A DNA stretch of 64,000 nt from Eonycteris spelaea (GCA_003508835.1 PUFA01000068.1:6572001-6636000), one strand, 5' to 3'; positions 1-12,065 are shown, numbered from the stretch's first letter. Translations and numbers: made by a program. The notes: generated from the sequence alone by a model not told the origin.

Positions 1-529
1 TATATGTATGACAGCAGCTCCCTATCCTCTGTGATCTTTACTCGTGAGATAATAGAGCAAAATCAGGGCCTAAAGTGAATGTGTAAAGCCTAGTGTATAG
101 ATGGTAATCTTCCATTTTCTTAGAAGTTTTCTCCTTGGCCTACAATGAAAAGAAACACCTCTGTATTAAGACTGTTGTTTCCACATATTAAATTTTGCCT
201 TGGGCACAAGCTTTACTGATGCCTTAATCATGGCCTGCCTGGTTTCTCCCAGATTCAATAAGTCCTGTTTTGTCAATATCTTCCCATTCTCCCTCTCACT
301 TTATGTAATTGTACATGATCCTTGGAGACTAGTCCAAGCAGCCTTTTTGGTTCTTATGACTGAGTTTTGCATTTTGGTGTTCAGAGTATCTGACTTTCAG
401 TTTTCATATAAATTTCATAACCCTTTTTTTTTTTTTTTTAAATCCTGAGAGACAAGGCTATATTGGACTATAGAAATAAATGTGTTTGTAAGAGCAGGCC
501 TTTCTGGTTTCCTCTTTCTAATTCAGTCA
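1..529. other. Unassigned AT-rich DNA
   Basis: No gene or clear repeat is recognised. The stretch contains a run of T at about 424-439 that could be the reversed A-tail of a lost retroposon. The open frame at 200-448 reads into that T-run and has no domain-like content. Confidence 0.5.
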
Positions 530-935
530 TCAGAAAGGTACTTTCTCCAACTTGCTAATGCTCCAAGGATTTTTTTTTTTTCCCCTGCTGGGCCTTTTCA
601 GCTGTTTTGGCCTATGCCTGAAAGACATTTCACCCTTCACCTCTGTTTGCTGCCTAGCTCTCCTTCAACTCTGACTTTCAGGTATCAATTTCACCATCAC
701 TTCCTTTACAAAACTTTCCTTAGCACTGCCACACTCTAACCCCAACATGCCAAAGCTGGGCTAACTTTTTATTACCATGAACTTCCATAGCATATACAAC
801 TCTCACTGGCATGTTTAATGCTGTATTCACTGAGGTGAGCTCACTGAGGGGAGGGATTGCGTCTTCTTTGAGCCACTTTTAAACCTAGTAAAGAGTCAAT
901 AAATATTAGATGAATGAATGGATGAATGAGTCATT
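530..935 (+). repeat. LINE2 3' end, sense
   Basis: This is a degraded LINE2 (CR1-clade LINE) 3' region. It shows the usual order: a pyrimidine-rich 'tttgc...tgcct' section, a 'cttcctttac' section, then 'gaggggagggattgcgtc' and a final 'caataaatatta' followed by a gaatgaatgga-type tail at 900-930. These match the LINE2 'gagggcagggactgtgtc' and 'caataaatgtttgttgaatgaa' ending. No coding capacity remains. Confidence 0.75.
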
Positions 936-1065
936 TCTGGCCTATTCTGCTTCTAATCGTTCTATTACATAGATCTCATCAAGGGATACTCTCCATGAAG
1001 ACAAGGAACAATTCTTTTATGATATGTTTGTACCCTTACAGTTTGAGCATATTCCAAATGGCAGA
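936..1065 (+). repeat. Possible second LINE2 3' fragment
   Basis: The segment 'ctccatgaagacaaggaaca' near 990 resembles the LINE2 phrase 'ctccatgagggcagggac', directly after the tail of the preceding copy. It is short and weak. It may be an independent truncated LINE2. Confidence 0.35.
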
Positions 1066-1369
1066 GCAGATGCTAATATCAAAAATCACAGTTAATTGCA
1101 TTAAAAATAAAATAAAACAAGAGTCACTTTGTAAGAGTTTTTCAAGCAATACATTGGCCTTATGTACACTTTTCTGTATATATTTTATACTTCAATAAAA
1201 ATGTTTAAAAGTAATTTGCAATGCCAGAAGAAAATATTAGATAAAGAAACTGATGCATTAGAAGTAATAATCATTTTTATTAAGTTTTTTGGAAACTGAT
1301 ATTGAAATTGAGAAATACATAGGGATACATTAATACATGTGTGGGGTTAGAGAATTTTCACAGAAGGAA

Positions 1370-1540
1370 TAGTCCTGAGAGTAAGAGTAAGTAGGCACAA
1401 TGAGAGGGGTCAAAAGCAGGTGGGGGCAGACGCAGTGAGGCTACAGAAATACAAAGGCCAGAGGACACAGGGCCTGGAGGTTACTGCTAAGAATCTGGCT
1501 TGTTATTTTAATCTGAGAGCTGATAGAAGAGTTGTAAACT
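1370..1540 (-). repeat. LINE2 fragment, antisense
   Basis: The + strand reads like reversed LINE2: a 'gtaggcacaatgag' section, 'ggccagaggacacagggcct', then 'gagagctgatagaag'. This corresponds to the section where reversed LINE2 reads 'gccagatcatgcagggcctt'. Divergence is high and only this internal piece is recognisable. Confidence 0.5.
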
Positions 1541-1614
1541 AGTAAATGAATACTCTGTTTTTAGAATAGAGGATATATTTTAGATAGTGGCAGTTTGGAC
1601 TGGGTTTTATTAAT

Positions 1615-1801
1615 GAAAAAGAAGAAAGAAAGGAGGGGAGAGAGGGAGAGAGGAAAGAATGGAAGAAGGGAGGGAGGGAGGAAAAAAGCAAAGGAGGAAA
1701 GAGGAAGGAAGGGAGGAAGGAAGGAAGAAAGCGAGGGAGAGGTAGGAGGGAGAGACAGAGCGAGGAATGAAGAAGACAGCAAGGCAGAAAGGAGAAGAAG
1801 G
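1615..1801 (+). repeat. GA/GGAA polypurine tract
   Basis: About 185 bases are almost entirely A and G on the + strand, with GAAA, GGAA and GGGA units and only scattered pyrimidines. The two open frames here (one per strand) are simple-sequence artefacts rich in Arg/Lys/Glu or Pro/Leu/Ser. The tract is likely hypervariable in length. Confidence 0.85.
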
Positions 1802-1819
1802 ATTTTTAAATCTAAGAAG

Positions 1820-2735
1820 TAAATCACTAAGTTTATGGAATATGCAGGGGTACCAAGAATACTGATTCCTATTTTTTTTTTTATCAAGCAGAAAGTAAAT
1901 TTTATTGTTTTTAGTGATATTAATTTTAACAAGAGATTTCTATGTTCTGGGCCTCAGTTCACTGCCTAGAAGCGACCTATGCACTATTTCTCTGATTTTG
2001 AGTTCTGTAACCTAATAGTTATGAGCATCTTATTGACTATTAAATTGATTAGTATATATCTGTTACTCTCAATATGACCATTGTTTTATGGTCCCACTTT
2101 AGATGAAAATGCGACTGAATTATTTAGTAGAGCAATAGTTGTTGATATTAAGAATGGTTGATATTGAAATCAATATGATTGAAGGGAAAGGCAATCAATA
2201 AATCTTTCTAGTTTTACCTGAGATTTTTTTGCTTTTTTTCTGAGGAATTTGCCTTTCTTTAGATACTGCCTGTTCTCATGGTTTTGTATCTAAATGTTTC
2301 TTCTTCATTATTATTATTATTGTTATTATTATTAATTTCAAAAAATCAGGAAAAATTTAAACAGAATAGTATTCAGAACTGGATGGCATTTTAGATTCTT
2401 TTAGCTGCTATATGGAGGAAGACCTTAGACCATGAGAAATCCAGGGAAGCATGAAAGCCACAACTAAGTTAGAAACAATGGGAATAGAGATGGAAATATC
2501 CTGTTGACTATTAAATAGTTAGAAACCAAAAGAGTTAGCAGCATACATATGAGTGAATTAATATGACTCCCAGGTTTCTAGTTTGGACTGCTAGGTTGGT
2601 GGGGGCACTTTTCATTGTAATAAACTGGAAGATGTGAAACATGAGTTCAATTTTGTATGTATTGGATTTGTGTTATCTGTGAGGCAGTCAGCTAAATGTC
2701 TAATAGAAAACTAAACATAAATATATATAATGCTA
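1820..2735. other. Unassigned DNA with (ATT)n
   Basis: No gene is seen. The only structure is an ATT microsatellite with one TGTT interruption at 2307-2335. The rest looks like unique, decayed sequence. Confidence 0.5.
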
Positions 2736-2739
2736 ATAA

Positions 2740-2870
2740 TGAAGAAGGTAGTGTTTATTTGGTTAAGTAAATTACTCAAGGTCATTTAGCTAGTAAGCAC
2801 CAATCTTTCATTTAAATGTAGGTTCATCTGATTACATTACTCTTTCTTCTATAATAAGTTATTGTCTCCT
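2740..2870 (-). repeat. MIR SINE, antisense
   Basis: The sequence 'ctcaaggtcatttagctagtaag' (around 2773-2795) is the reversed MIR core, 'cccaaggtcacacagctagtaag'. It is followed by the degenerate tRNA-like head. The copy is short and ancient. Confidence 0.6.
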
Positions 2871-2944
2871 ATTTGTGGCAGAGAGTGTAAGGAGATGAAA
2901 TAGAAAAGGTGGCAAGAGCAAGATTGGCTTCCCTTTCCTTTAGC

Positions 2945-3080
2945 AGATATAAAAGCACCATCCACTAAACAAGTACTGAGCATCTTCGGTGTGCCAGAGT
3001 GAATTTAATGTTTGGAATATGACAGCAAACAAGGCACAGTCTATTTGCTAGCATATCTCAAGGAGCTTATAGTCCAAAAG
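2945..3080 (-). repeat. LINE2 3' end, antisense
   Basis: The segment reads 'gtactgagcatct...gtgtgccag', then 'gacagcaaacaaggcac' and 'ctcaaggagcttatagtcc'. These are the reversed LINE2 3' end ('tgagcacctactatgtgccag ... aaggagcttacagtct'). Confidence 0.65.
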
Positions 3081-3564
3081 AGATGGGTGCATATATAGGT
3101 AACTTACCTTTTTGTGAAATCCTTGGGGGAGACTTAGTGTTTGATAATAGCAATCAAAAAAGGAAGAGTTGTTTTTTCTTTTGTTATATGGTGTCATCCC
3201 CACCTCCAGAAAACGCTCTCATCAATTCTTTGATTTCTGGGGGGAAATTACCAGAAGGAAAAAGTACCATGTTTCTCATTCATATACTGGAGATTTTGGA
3301 GGAAATACAGTGGACCAGGCTAGGAAGCTCTTTCAAATCAGTTCCTTCCAGACTCTGCCTCTTTCTCTCTTGCAAGAGTGAATACTCAGATATATACTGC
3401 TGTTCTGCATTTTGAGGTATTTTGACACTGAGATGTGTGAGTTGTTTCACATAAAGCTCTTTGACACTTTTAATATCAGTTCTGAAATACATCTTCATTA
3501 GTTCTGAACCTGAAAGAAGGTGGGGAAAAAAAAGCATTCCAGAGCAAGAATTAGGAAGAGTAAG

Positions 3565-3640
3565 TATAAATTCAACTCATTACTGAGTGTCTACAATAAC
3601 CTCGACATAACACCAGGTAATGGTAATGAAGGACAAAAGA
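3565..3640 (-). repeat. LINE2 scrap, antisense
   Basis: The piece 'cattactgagtgtctacaat' followed by 'caccaggtaatggtaatgaa' resembles the start of a reversed LINE2 end. It sits directly before an antisense MIR at 3640. Confidence 0.4.
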
Positions 3641-3850
3641 GACATATTTATTGAATAACAGAACTATATTAAGTGCATTCATATTTGTTATACACTCTAT
3701 TCACAAGAATCCCCAAATAGGCATTACTAGCCCAATTTTAAAGATGAGGAAACTAAAATATTTGAAAGATAGATAAATTATTTATCTTAGGTCATATAGC
3801 TAGTGATTTATACCTGTATTTTTTAAATTCAAAATCTAGAGTGTAGGGAG
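3640..3850 (-). repeat. MIR SINE, antisense
   Basis: This is a well-preserved reversed MIR: 'tttattgaataac', 'aatccccaaataggcatta', 'ttaaagatgaggaaact', and 'taggtcatatagctagtgat', in the expected order. It is a Pol III-derived ancient SINE, transcriptionally dead. Confidence 0.75.
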
Positions 3851-4697
3851 AAAGATTAATGTTTTTTTTTAATTAAAATACATTTGAGAAGTCAAAATGG
3901 ACACTCATGATGTGACATCAAATGCAAAGTGTTTCATGGCAAGTTGTTAAATTATATAATTTATTATAAGTACTCTTGAAATAAAGGGAGTGTGTGTGGG
4001 GACCAGAGATTAGTGAGTGTTAGAGTCAGCAAAGAAATTCTTTCTGAGGTTTGAAAATCAAGATAGTACTAGGAAGTAAAGGATTTGGGCAAGCATAGTA
4101 TGTGGTATCTGCAGTGGTTGGGATATCAAGAGAGAATAAAGAACACTGAGCATGAAGGTAGCATATTAATGATAGAGAGACTTAGTTCTTAACCCGAGCG
4201 ATGGACTCAAGCACCCAGGGTCATGGTGGAATGAAGTTCCATGTCTCTATGCCTTTCAGAAAACCCAGTTCTATATAGAATAATGCTATGATAATCTTGC
4301 TGATATAGACACCTTCTACCTCAGCTGTGTTCTGGATCAATGCATGTCAACCATTATCTGATCTAGGACTTTAGGACTTCTGGTCATTATATTTCTATAG
4401 TATTATTAAGCAACAAACTACCATCCAGTAGAAAGCAGTCCATTCTTTAAAGCAGAGAAAATCAGCTTTGCTTGCTGATGCGTTACTGTTACCATTCTTC
4501 AATAACTATCTACATGTTTAGAAATGTTTTAGAATGAACTTACTGTCCCCACGTTATTCTAGATTAATGTAATGTAATTTCATAAGAAGTTACAAATTTT
4601 AATTGCAAATTCATTTAAGATAACTTGAAGAAAAACAAAATGCATTTCAGGCAGTATAATGCTCTTAGGGGATAATACTGTCTTCAAAGTGTCAGGC
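3851..4697. other. Unassigned DNA
   Basis: No gene or recognisable repeat is found. The open frames here are short and without domains. Confidence 0.4.

Positions 4698-4758
<61 letters not shown>
4698..4758. repeat. Poly(A) followed by (TA)n
   Basis: Sixteen A residues (4698-4713) run directly into about 22 TA units up to 4758. The 60-codon frame reading Ile-Tyr repeats on the minus strand is an artefact of this tract. Confidence 0.95.
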
Positions 4759-4760
<2 letters not shown>

Positions 4761-5304
4761 ATGTAAATGTAAATACTGATTGATTATTCACAAGTTGATC
4801 ATCTGTCTTCTAATTCTTACATGTTCTCTGCATTGTCAAGTTAATTTTCAGAGACCTGTTTTGATTCAACATTTTATTGAATATCCATCTAATACATTGT
4901 TAATGCTGAAGAACTTGTCTCACAGATATGTGATGCTGAGAAAAAAATTGCTAAACTTGCTCAACAAATCTACTGTTGTGGTCCAAATATGTCTTAATTT
5001 CATCTTCAGATTTGTTTGACTATCTTTTCAGAATTAACCATTATTTGACTAGTTCTTCTGCCCTATTCAAATAAAGCAGAGGGGAGTAGCAATTAAATGA
5101 GAACTGGCTTCTGGCTTCCTATGCTCATAGTCAATGCTTTCAGGAGAACATGAAGGGCTCCAGTCTTCTAAAGATTATACAAAATCAGATTTAACTTGTA
5201 ACCAATACACAGCCTTCTTTATCCTTCATGAAGGACTGTAAAGTGATACTTATCAGGATTTCATCATGGAGAGAATGAGAACATGAAGGAAAAGGAGAGT
5301 TACA
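4759..5304. other. Unassigned DNA
   Basis: Unique-looking sequence. The 79-codon open frame at 4780-5019 lacks any recognisable domain and is not supported as a gene. Confidence 0.4.
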
Positions 5305-5675
5305 ACAATCTCTATTTGTCCTGTTCATTTGTTGCTTTTAAGTTTATATCCCACATATAAGTGATATCATGTGATTTTCAAATTTTTCTGTCTGGTTTAT
5401 TTCTCTTAGCGTGATTATCTCGAGGTCCATCCATGTTGTCACAAATGGCAGTATTTCATCTCTTCTTATGGCTGAGTAATATTCCATTGTAAATATGTAT
5501 CAAAGCTTCTTTATCCAATCCTCTATCATAGGAAAATTCAGTTGCTTCCAAGTCTTGGCCACTGTGAATAATGCTGCTATGAACATCTTTTTGGATATGG
5601 GTTTTCAAGGCTTTGGGGTAAATACCCAGTAGAGAGATTGCTCACCATGTTATTTTTAAAGCTCCTCTCTAGTCA
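5305..5675 (-). repeat. L1 ORF2 C-terminal fragment, antisense
   Basis: The + strand carries 'ttttatggctgagtaatatt'-type sequence: at 5469-5490 'atggctgagtaatattccat' is the reverse complement of the L1 ORF2 stretch encoding ...MEYYSA. It is followed by 'cactgtgaataatgctgcta' and 'gggtaaatacccagtagaga'. The piece has no 3' UTR end or A-tail and is broken at both edges. It encodes nothing intact. Confidence 0.9.
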
Positions 5676-6034
5676 ATGCACATTTAACAAGTGTACAAGT
5701 GGATAGCATAATTCTTGCTGGAACTAAAGTACAAAATCAAAACATGAACTCTGTTCTCCATGGCTTCTGTTCTCGCTGGCAATTGGTTGGTGCTTACAAT
5801 TGAGCTGAAATTTAAAATAGAGTAGTTTGGGGCCGGGTAAAAAAAAGAGGCATGGATATTGGAATAGTCTCAAGTGAGTAGAGAAGACAGTGGGAGAAAT
5901 GTTGGTTGAAAAGATAGCTCTGAATAATAATTTACTGCATCTCAAATGTCATTGCAAGGAATTATGATTTTATTCTCTAAGTAATAGGGAGGCATAAAAG
6001 TTTTTAAGGCAGGGAGGTAAATCATAATTTTTAA

Positions 6035-6165
6035 AAATGCAGTATTTATTGAGCATCTATAATGTGTCAGATCTGAGCTGGGCTCTGTCTGTATAAGAAA
6101 AATTACATAAAATCCAAGTCTTCAGTGAGCTAATAATCTTGGTGAAGCAAGTGGTGTATATATAC
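6035..6165 (-). repeat. LINE2 3' end, antisense
   Basis: 'tttattgagcatctataatgt' (6049-6069), followed by 'ctgagctgggctctgtc' and 'agtcttcagtgagctaataa', is the reversed LINE2 end. It lies in opposite orientation to the LINE2 that follows. Confidence 0.65.
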
Positions 6166-6189
6166 ATCCATATCAAAGATTCCAATCTT

Positions 6190-6870
6190 TCTCCCTCTAT
6201 ACTGTCCCCTCCCCTAATTCCAGCTATTATGCCTCTTTCTAGATAGATTTTCTTGCCATCTTTCTCCTCACCAATCTAGTCTCCATATAGCAGTTAAAGC
6301 TATAAAACTATACTATTTCTCTTGTGCTGAAACACATTGCCGTGGCTTTATAGTATACTCTGAATAAAACCCAAATTCCCTGCCCTGTCAGGTACCAAAA
6401 TATTCAGAGCCTGCAAACTACTCCAACCTAACGATCTGACCACTCTCACTCTTCAACTATTACCTTACTGACCTCTCTCTCATTTCTCAAAAATATCAAC
6501 CTCTTTTCTGCCTTGAGTTATTTGAACATGCACTACTTTTGCATTGAATTCTGTCTCCTTAATTCATTGTGCAGTTTCTACTTTTCTGTGCAGCCTTGGT
6601 TACGAGTCATAGCGTCAGAGAGCCATTCCTTAGTTAACCCACAAAGCTCTTCCTACAGCTGTTATTCTCTGTGCCTGAACCCAGTCTACTTCTGGGTGGT
6701 TCTCACCCCAATGTATCCTCATGTATTTGTTTGCCTGATTGTTTAATGTTTGTCTGCAACACTTGTTTATGAGGTTTGTTAACTCATGAGCCTTTTCTTT
6801 TCATTATCCAATGTTTACTCAACGTCAAATATAGTGCCAGAAAAAGAGTAGGCACTTATAAATATCTAAA
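6190..6870 (+). repeat. LINE2, sense
   Basis: This long decayed LINE2 shows 'ataaaacccaaattccctgc' (6363-6382), 'cctgcaaactactccaacc', 'tgcactacttttgcattgaa', and at the end 'atagtgccagaaaaagagta' plus 'aatatct' near 6832-6865. These correspond to the LINE2 blocks 'ataaagtccaaactcctt', 'cctttgcacatgctg' and 'cagtgcctggcacatagta'. Two open frames inside it are not genes. Confidence 0.65.
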
Positions 6871-7079
6871 AAATGGATTACATAAAAAAGATCATTTAAT
6901 GAGAATGGCTTTTTACAAAATAAGAAAACTCAGGGCTCTATTGCTCTATCATTCAAGTTTACTGCTCTATTATTCCCTTTTTCTTATTTTCAATGTTAGG
7001 GGAAATTAGAGATCAAAGAAATCTAGAGTTTGCTTCTTAAGTAGGTTTGAGAGAAGAGTCTGGGTAATGCAGCATCTAG

Positions 7080-7541
7080 AGCAGTGCCGCCTAATAAAAA
7101 TAAAACATTAACAGTATATGTAATTGTAACTTTTTAATAGCTATGTCAAAAAAAGTAAAATGAAACAGGATAAATTAATATATGTTATTTGTTACAAATA
7201 TAATTTCGAGATTAAATTAGTATAAAATTATTGAGATATTTTACATTATTTTTCTTATTTAATCTTTCAAATTTAATATGTATTATATGCATAATGCATT
7301 TCAATTTGTTTGTTAAAGTTTCATTGGGAATACTTGATCTGCATCTAAATTTCATAAAATTTACAGTTAAAAAAGTAGATTCACATGGTCAAGTTGTTCC
7401 AAGTATACTTTTAAAAGTTTTTCAATATCTTAATCAAGTATCAGTTTTTATATTAGATTAAAATTTCTTAAAATTAATTAAAAATTAATTTCTCAGTCAC
7501 AAACACTTTTCAAGTGGCTAATTGCTATTGCATTTGACAGC
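7080..7541 (+). mobile_element. hAT-like non-autonomous transposon
   Basis: The edges read 'gcagtgccgcctaataaaaa' on the left and 'gtggctaattgctattgcat' then 'ttgacagc' on the right. The core carries 'aaaaaaagtaaaatgaaaca' and 'tgagatattttacatta'. I recognise this as a common mammalian hAT-type MITE whose right end normally reads 'gtggctagtggctac...ttggacagc', but I cannot name the family securely. No transposase is present. Confidence 0.6.
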
Positions 7542-7559
7542 AAGATTTGAGAAAGGAAG

Positions 7560-9210
7560 ATGTGTATATATGTGTACTTTTTTTTTTTCGAATTTATAGA
7601 GGGTGGAACATTCTGATAAAAGATGTTTATCTTTCATACAATTACAATGAAGAGGCCAGTTTTCTTTTTTGGTAAAATGCCCAGTGGAAGCAATCATGAT
7701 GATGAGCCAGCATTCAAAGAGTTATACTCATTACAAACTAAGACTGCTCTCCTTGAAAAGACAATTTCCTACTGATTAATTCACACACCAGATGAGCATT
7801 GTCTGAGGTTCTGTTCCCTGAAAGCTCTGCTGTTGTCTGCTCAACCACCACTGAGTGTCACTGTGGGCTGAGAAGCCCGTCCAAAACCGACCAAGATAAC
7901 TGACTGAAATGAGAGAAAAGAATGAAAATGAATGATGATGTATTGAATTCTCCTGGGTTTCTTTGCTTCTCTTTCACTTCTGACACAAGTACTCTCAAAT
8001 CCATAACAAGTACATGAGGAAAATTAAATCAGAGCACAAAACCACTAAGGAGTAGCCCAGTAGATAAATATCACCTAACTTGATGAACCAGAAGTTGCCA
8101 TAATAGTTGATGTAGAGTTGATTAACGCCATGAAAAGATTTCCTCTTGTAAAGTTATATTATCAGTATGAAAAATAAGGCCTTGTCTTAATGGCCTTTTC
8201 TCCTACTGCATGGCTAATATTTTTGTTTCCATTTGGTTTTGAAGAATGGGAGCTTTTATTTTTGTTCTTGTTCTTTGTTAATAATAATAATTTCTAAGTG
8301 ATATTGAGATGATGTACATTAAAAAGCATATATATTTTAATTACACAAAATAGAAGATCAAGAAGTTATACCATCGGTACAAACATGAATGTATATATTT
8401 AATATAGGATAATATATAAGTGACTATTAAGTATAGTTGCATACATTTTGCTAACATTGGTAAATATGGAAAAACAAATTTCATACTCTGCAGTTATTGG
8501 TAGATATGAGCAAATATGCACTGATTTCAAAAGAAGTAAAATCTTCTAAATTCAAATTTGTAAGTAGTAATTTTTTTTTTAATGTGAGGACTTATATATT
8601 GGACACATAATCTTATAATGAAGAACGCCTGATAGTGGCTATAAGAAATATTTAGGAATGTTCTTCTAATGACATATTGTTCACAATGAAAACCATGATA
8701 TTAAAATGAAGCCCCAGCGAAAGTCCCTCTGTAGGCATTGAAACTCAAAGGATTTTTTTGTTTCATTAAAACATTAAAATGATAAAACGTCCAATATTTA
8801 AATATGCACTTCTAGATTTTTTGGGGGGGAAATTACAAAACAGTTACTATCTCCTATTTATTGATTATATATTCCTTAATCTTTTCTCAAATCATTGTTT
8901 CACAAAGACTGGCAAAATAGATAGTAAATTTATATTTATCTTTATTTCCTTTAAAGCTCAGAAGTCTGAGACTTGAAAGGAGTAGGGAGGCTCAGTCCAA
9001 GGCAGTCCCACATTAGTGAGACAAGTTGATGATGAAGCAGATAGAGATACTTCAAATGACAGATATCTGGAAGTGAAGATTGATAGCTGTTACATCTGGC
9101 TGAGAATCGTATCTTGTGTTCACACTAAAGAATGAGGTCAGATGAATTTCACAAGGGGGAAATAGAGAATTTTGGTTATTTGGAAAGTGTGAAACATCTT
9201 CAAGTTCCAT
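7560..9210. other. Unassigned, repeat-poor DNA
   Basis: About 1.6 kb without a recognisable gene or repeat. The interval 7790-7900 is noticeably more GC-balanced than its surroundings. Open frames are 65 codons or fewer. Confidence 0.4.
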
Positions 9211-9214
9211 CAAC

Positions 9215-9440
9215 TAACTTCTGAACACTTACTACCTTCAAAGCGATTGCACAGGCATGAGTTTAATAATCCTAATCACACCTGTGTTAGTAAGGGATAG
9301 TTAAAACTATTCTATACAACAAACCAAGAACAAGAAACGTTGCGATTTATCCAATGTCTCACAGTTGTTAAGTGTTAGAGCCAGGCTTTATTCTTGGATC
9401 TGATACCAAAAACTTTACTGTTTACCAATGCTCAATTCTA
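9215..9440 (-). repeat. MIR SINE, antisense
   Basis: 'ctcacagttgttaagtgtta', 'gagccaggctttattcttgg', then 'ttactgtttaccaatgctc' correspond to the reversed MIR core and head ('gtcacacagctagtaagtgg', 'agccgggattcgaaccc', 'ctcttaaccactatgct'). Heavily diverged. Confidence 0.55.
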
Positions 9441-10562
9441 ATTCTCTGTATTAATGTACATAACTCCATATGTGAAGGCATTTTCCACAGTGCTACTTCT
9501 GTTGCCTAAAGTAACTTTTAAAAAATGGACTAACCTAAGGAAATGGAAATTTCTGTTGATAGGCTATAGGAAAAAAGTCTCCATTTTTTTTTACCCTTTT
9601 TATCTTGAATAATACCTGAAACTCATCTTATTTAGTTTTTTTAATATTTAGTATTTTAATGTAGTATATGGAGTTAATGATATCTACTTCATAAGCATTG
9701 TGAAAATTAAACTTAATATATATAAAGCAACTACCAATGCCTAGCTATAAAGGATTTTTCAGTAAATGGTAGCTGATTGTCTTCTGAAATCACTTTCTTT
9801 ACATTGTCCTAAATTGACCTACTATTAAGACTAAGTACAAATACTTTAATTTAGATGTTATTGATTCCTATTCATAATCAGTTTTATTTTACACTTAGAA
9901 TGCAATAACTACATTTATCCATCTATTTATCCATTACCCATCCTCCCACCCACCTAATTTTTAAAATTCATTTTATAAGGGTATTTAGTTTGAGAATTTA
10001 ACAGTTTGCCAGTAATGGCAAGATTTGTTGAATTGTTTCTTTTTACCTTACTACCAAGATTAAGAGAATGCTAGAGCTAGCTGATCACCTTTAAATGTGG
10101 AGATTAGAAGGAACTGGAGAGTAATGAAGTATCTACAGGATGCTGTGGAGTGCAGGGAATGGTGGTTCTGGCACGAAATAGAGTGATTTTTCTCGCAAGG
10201 TTTTAGAGTGCAAGTGGTCAAATAACAAGACAGTGAATGGCAAGTGATTAACAATGAAGTCCTCTCCTTGGAAATGTTCAAGTTCTTACAAAATACATGT
10301 ATCATCTTAATGCTCAAGGTGCTTGTAATATAGAATACATGATGTAAATAAATATCAATATTTAGATTAAATAATGTAAGTAAATATCAATCTGGAACAA
10401 CACTATACTGTAGTTTATTTGAGTATCATATATTTACTGTACATGGGAATGGAGAGAGCAGGAAAAAATACAGAAGTTTTGACTAGTTTTTGCAAAACCT
10501 GGTAATTAACATGGTCTCTATAAATGTTAGTTCCCCTCTCCTTACTACTCGGAATCACTCTG
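9441..10562. other. Unassigned DNA with small duplication
   Basis: No gene is seen. An 18-bp segment at 10342-10359 recurs with one change at 10374-10391 (period 32). The 85-codon minus-strand frame at 10060-10317 has no recognisable domain. Confidence 0.4.
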
Positions 10563-10692
10563 TAAAATTCATGGTAAGATCCTCATTTCTTTAGATGAGT
10601 AAAATAAAGATCAAAGAAGTTAAAAGATTTTCACTGGGTTATATTATTAACAAGTGATTGAATTTTAATATAAAGCTTTTAGTCCATTTATT
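10563..10692 (-). repeat. MIR scrap, antisense
   Basis: 'tttagatgagtaaaataaag', 'caaagaagttaaaagatttt' and 'ctgggttatattattaacaa' follow the order of reversed MIR ('cagatgaggaaactgaggc', 'agaggttaagtaacttgcc'). A weak match. Confidence 0.4.
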
Positions 10693-10699
10693 TCTATAG

Positions 10700-11955
10700 C
10701 TTATATTTTTTACATAATACTAATGATTTTCAAATAACTTCTAGCTTCACTTCTTATTTTTCAAATAAAAGCTTTCACAGAAGCCCATTTATAAAACAGG
10801 TAAAATTGGTGTTTCTGTGTTTGGTCTGTGTGTGAAGGTCTTAGTGGCTGCACTCTTAAGCCCCTGACCCTCACTTCCACATGACTCCTGATATATACAT
10901 CTGTGGTTATTCTGAGGGTTCTGTGGATCACAATTTGAAAACCAGGGCATCACACCATATGTACTCTCAAACAGACCTCAAATCTTTGAGTCCTTTGCTT
11001 ATATAGCCATGTGGCATGAGATAATCAGGTAATATCTTTGCTATAAGAATTTACATTCCAAAACAAAATAGTCATACAAAATAATGAAAAGTAACCTGCC
11101 TAATGGTATATTTGAGATATGGTAAAACTTGAGTTATCATGGATACAAAGGCTTCCAGTACTTGTCTTTTGGGATAGGGTATAATACAGTAATTTAATGA
11201 GCCATTCTTTCTTTAATAGCGTTTAATTCTAAAAAAATTAACTAAACCTCCAAAATATCTTTTTATTTTTCTAAAAATAAATGAGGAAGTAATAGGATAT
11301 TTTTGTTTTCGCCTGCTCCCCCATAGCCACAAATTGAATTATGGAAACAGTTAACTTTACTGGATACTTTGATTTACAAAATGGCACATGCTTTTTACAA
11401 GCTGATACACAGCTATTCTGGATGGAGGACAGCTATATCCCAGGCAGCTGCATCCCACTGCTCATCTCTGATCTTCACAGATTTTTTTTTGCAGGCTAGA
11501 GGGAACACTGAATGCCCTTTGTATGATGAACAAAGGAGACAGCATGGACATCTTCAAACAAGTTCCAAGTATAAATTTATGGGTTGCCCTTTCTCACCTC
11601 TGGCTTCTTCCCAGGGTGTTCAAGGCTATTCCCAAAACATAAGCTCTGTTTGCCTCAGTCTATATAATGCAGCATCTCTCTAATTACCAGATAACCAATA
11701 ATGAATTGGAATCTGACTACACATGTCTCTTTGACAAAACACGTTTAAGTCAAAGTTGATCAAATCGATTGCAATAAGTATTCACTTTTTATTAAAAGAA
11801 ACAAACACAGTTATAATTAAAGGGATCTCATGCTGATGTCTTCACAGAGCCATCCCCTTTATCTCTAAGCATAAGCAAATCAGTGCTGGTCAATAGGAAG
11901 AAAGTACAAAGTTTAATCTATGTATTGATTTTATATATATGTAAAGAGATGGAGG
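10700..11955. other. Unassigned DNA
   Basis: Over 1.2 kb without a supported gene or repeat. The 104-codon frame at 11369-11683 starts within unique sequence and lacks any motif. I see no splice-flanked exon pattern or poly(A) signal that would support it. Confidence 0.4.
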
Positions 11956-11959
11956 GGAA

Positions 11960-12065
11960 AAGAAAGGGAAGAAATAAACTATACTGAATGCCTATAATGA
12001 TTAGGCTTTGTGCTCTAATAGTTCAAGAAAATAGAGAATAAGTTATACCAGTAAAAGTACCACAA
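11960..12065 (-). repeat. LINE2 scrap, antisense
   Basis: 'ctgaatgcctataatgatta' followed by 'ggctttgtgctctaatag' and 'gaataagttat' resembles the reversed LINE2 end ('tgagcgcctactatgtgcca ggcactgtgctag'). Confidence 0.4.

Noticed and set aside
1561..1932. 123-codon minus-strand frame rich in Leu, Pro and Ser
   Set aside because: It is generated by the polypurine tract read on the opposite strand; composition is simple-sequence.
3083..3415. 110-codon + frame overlapped by frames in other phases
   Set aside because: No domain, and three overlapping frames on both strands are equally open; chance is the simpler explanation.
4580..4762. Small frame with an Ile-Tyr repeat resembling a membrane segment
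   Set aside because: Product of the (TA)n array followed by poly(A) on the other strand.
10895..10955. Possible MER5-like right end ('cacaatttgaaaaccagggc')
   Set aside because: Only a short weak similarity on one side; no matching left end.
11369..11683. 104-codon + frame
   Set aside because: No motif, no flanking splice or retrocopy signals. Kept only as unassigned DNA.
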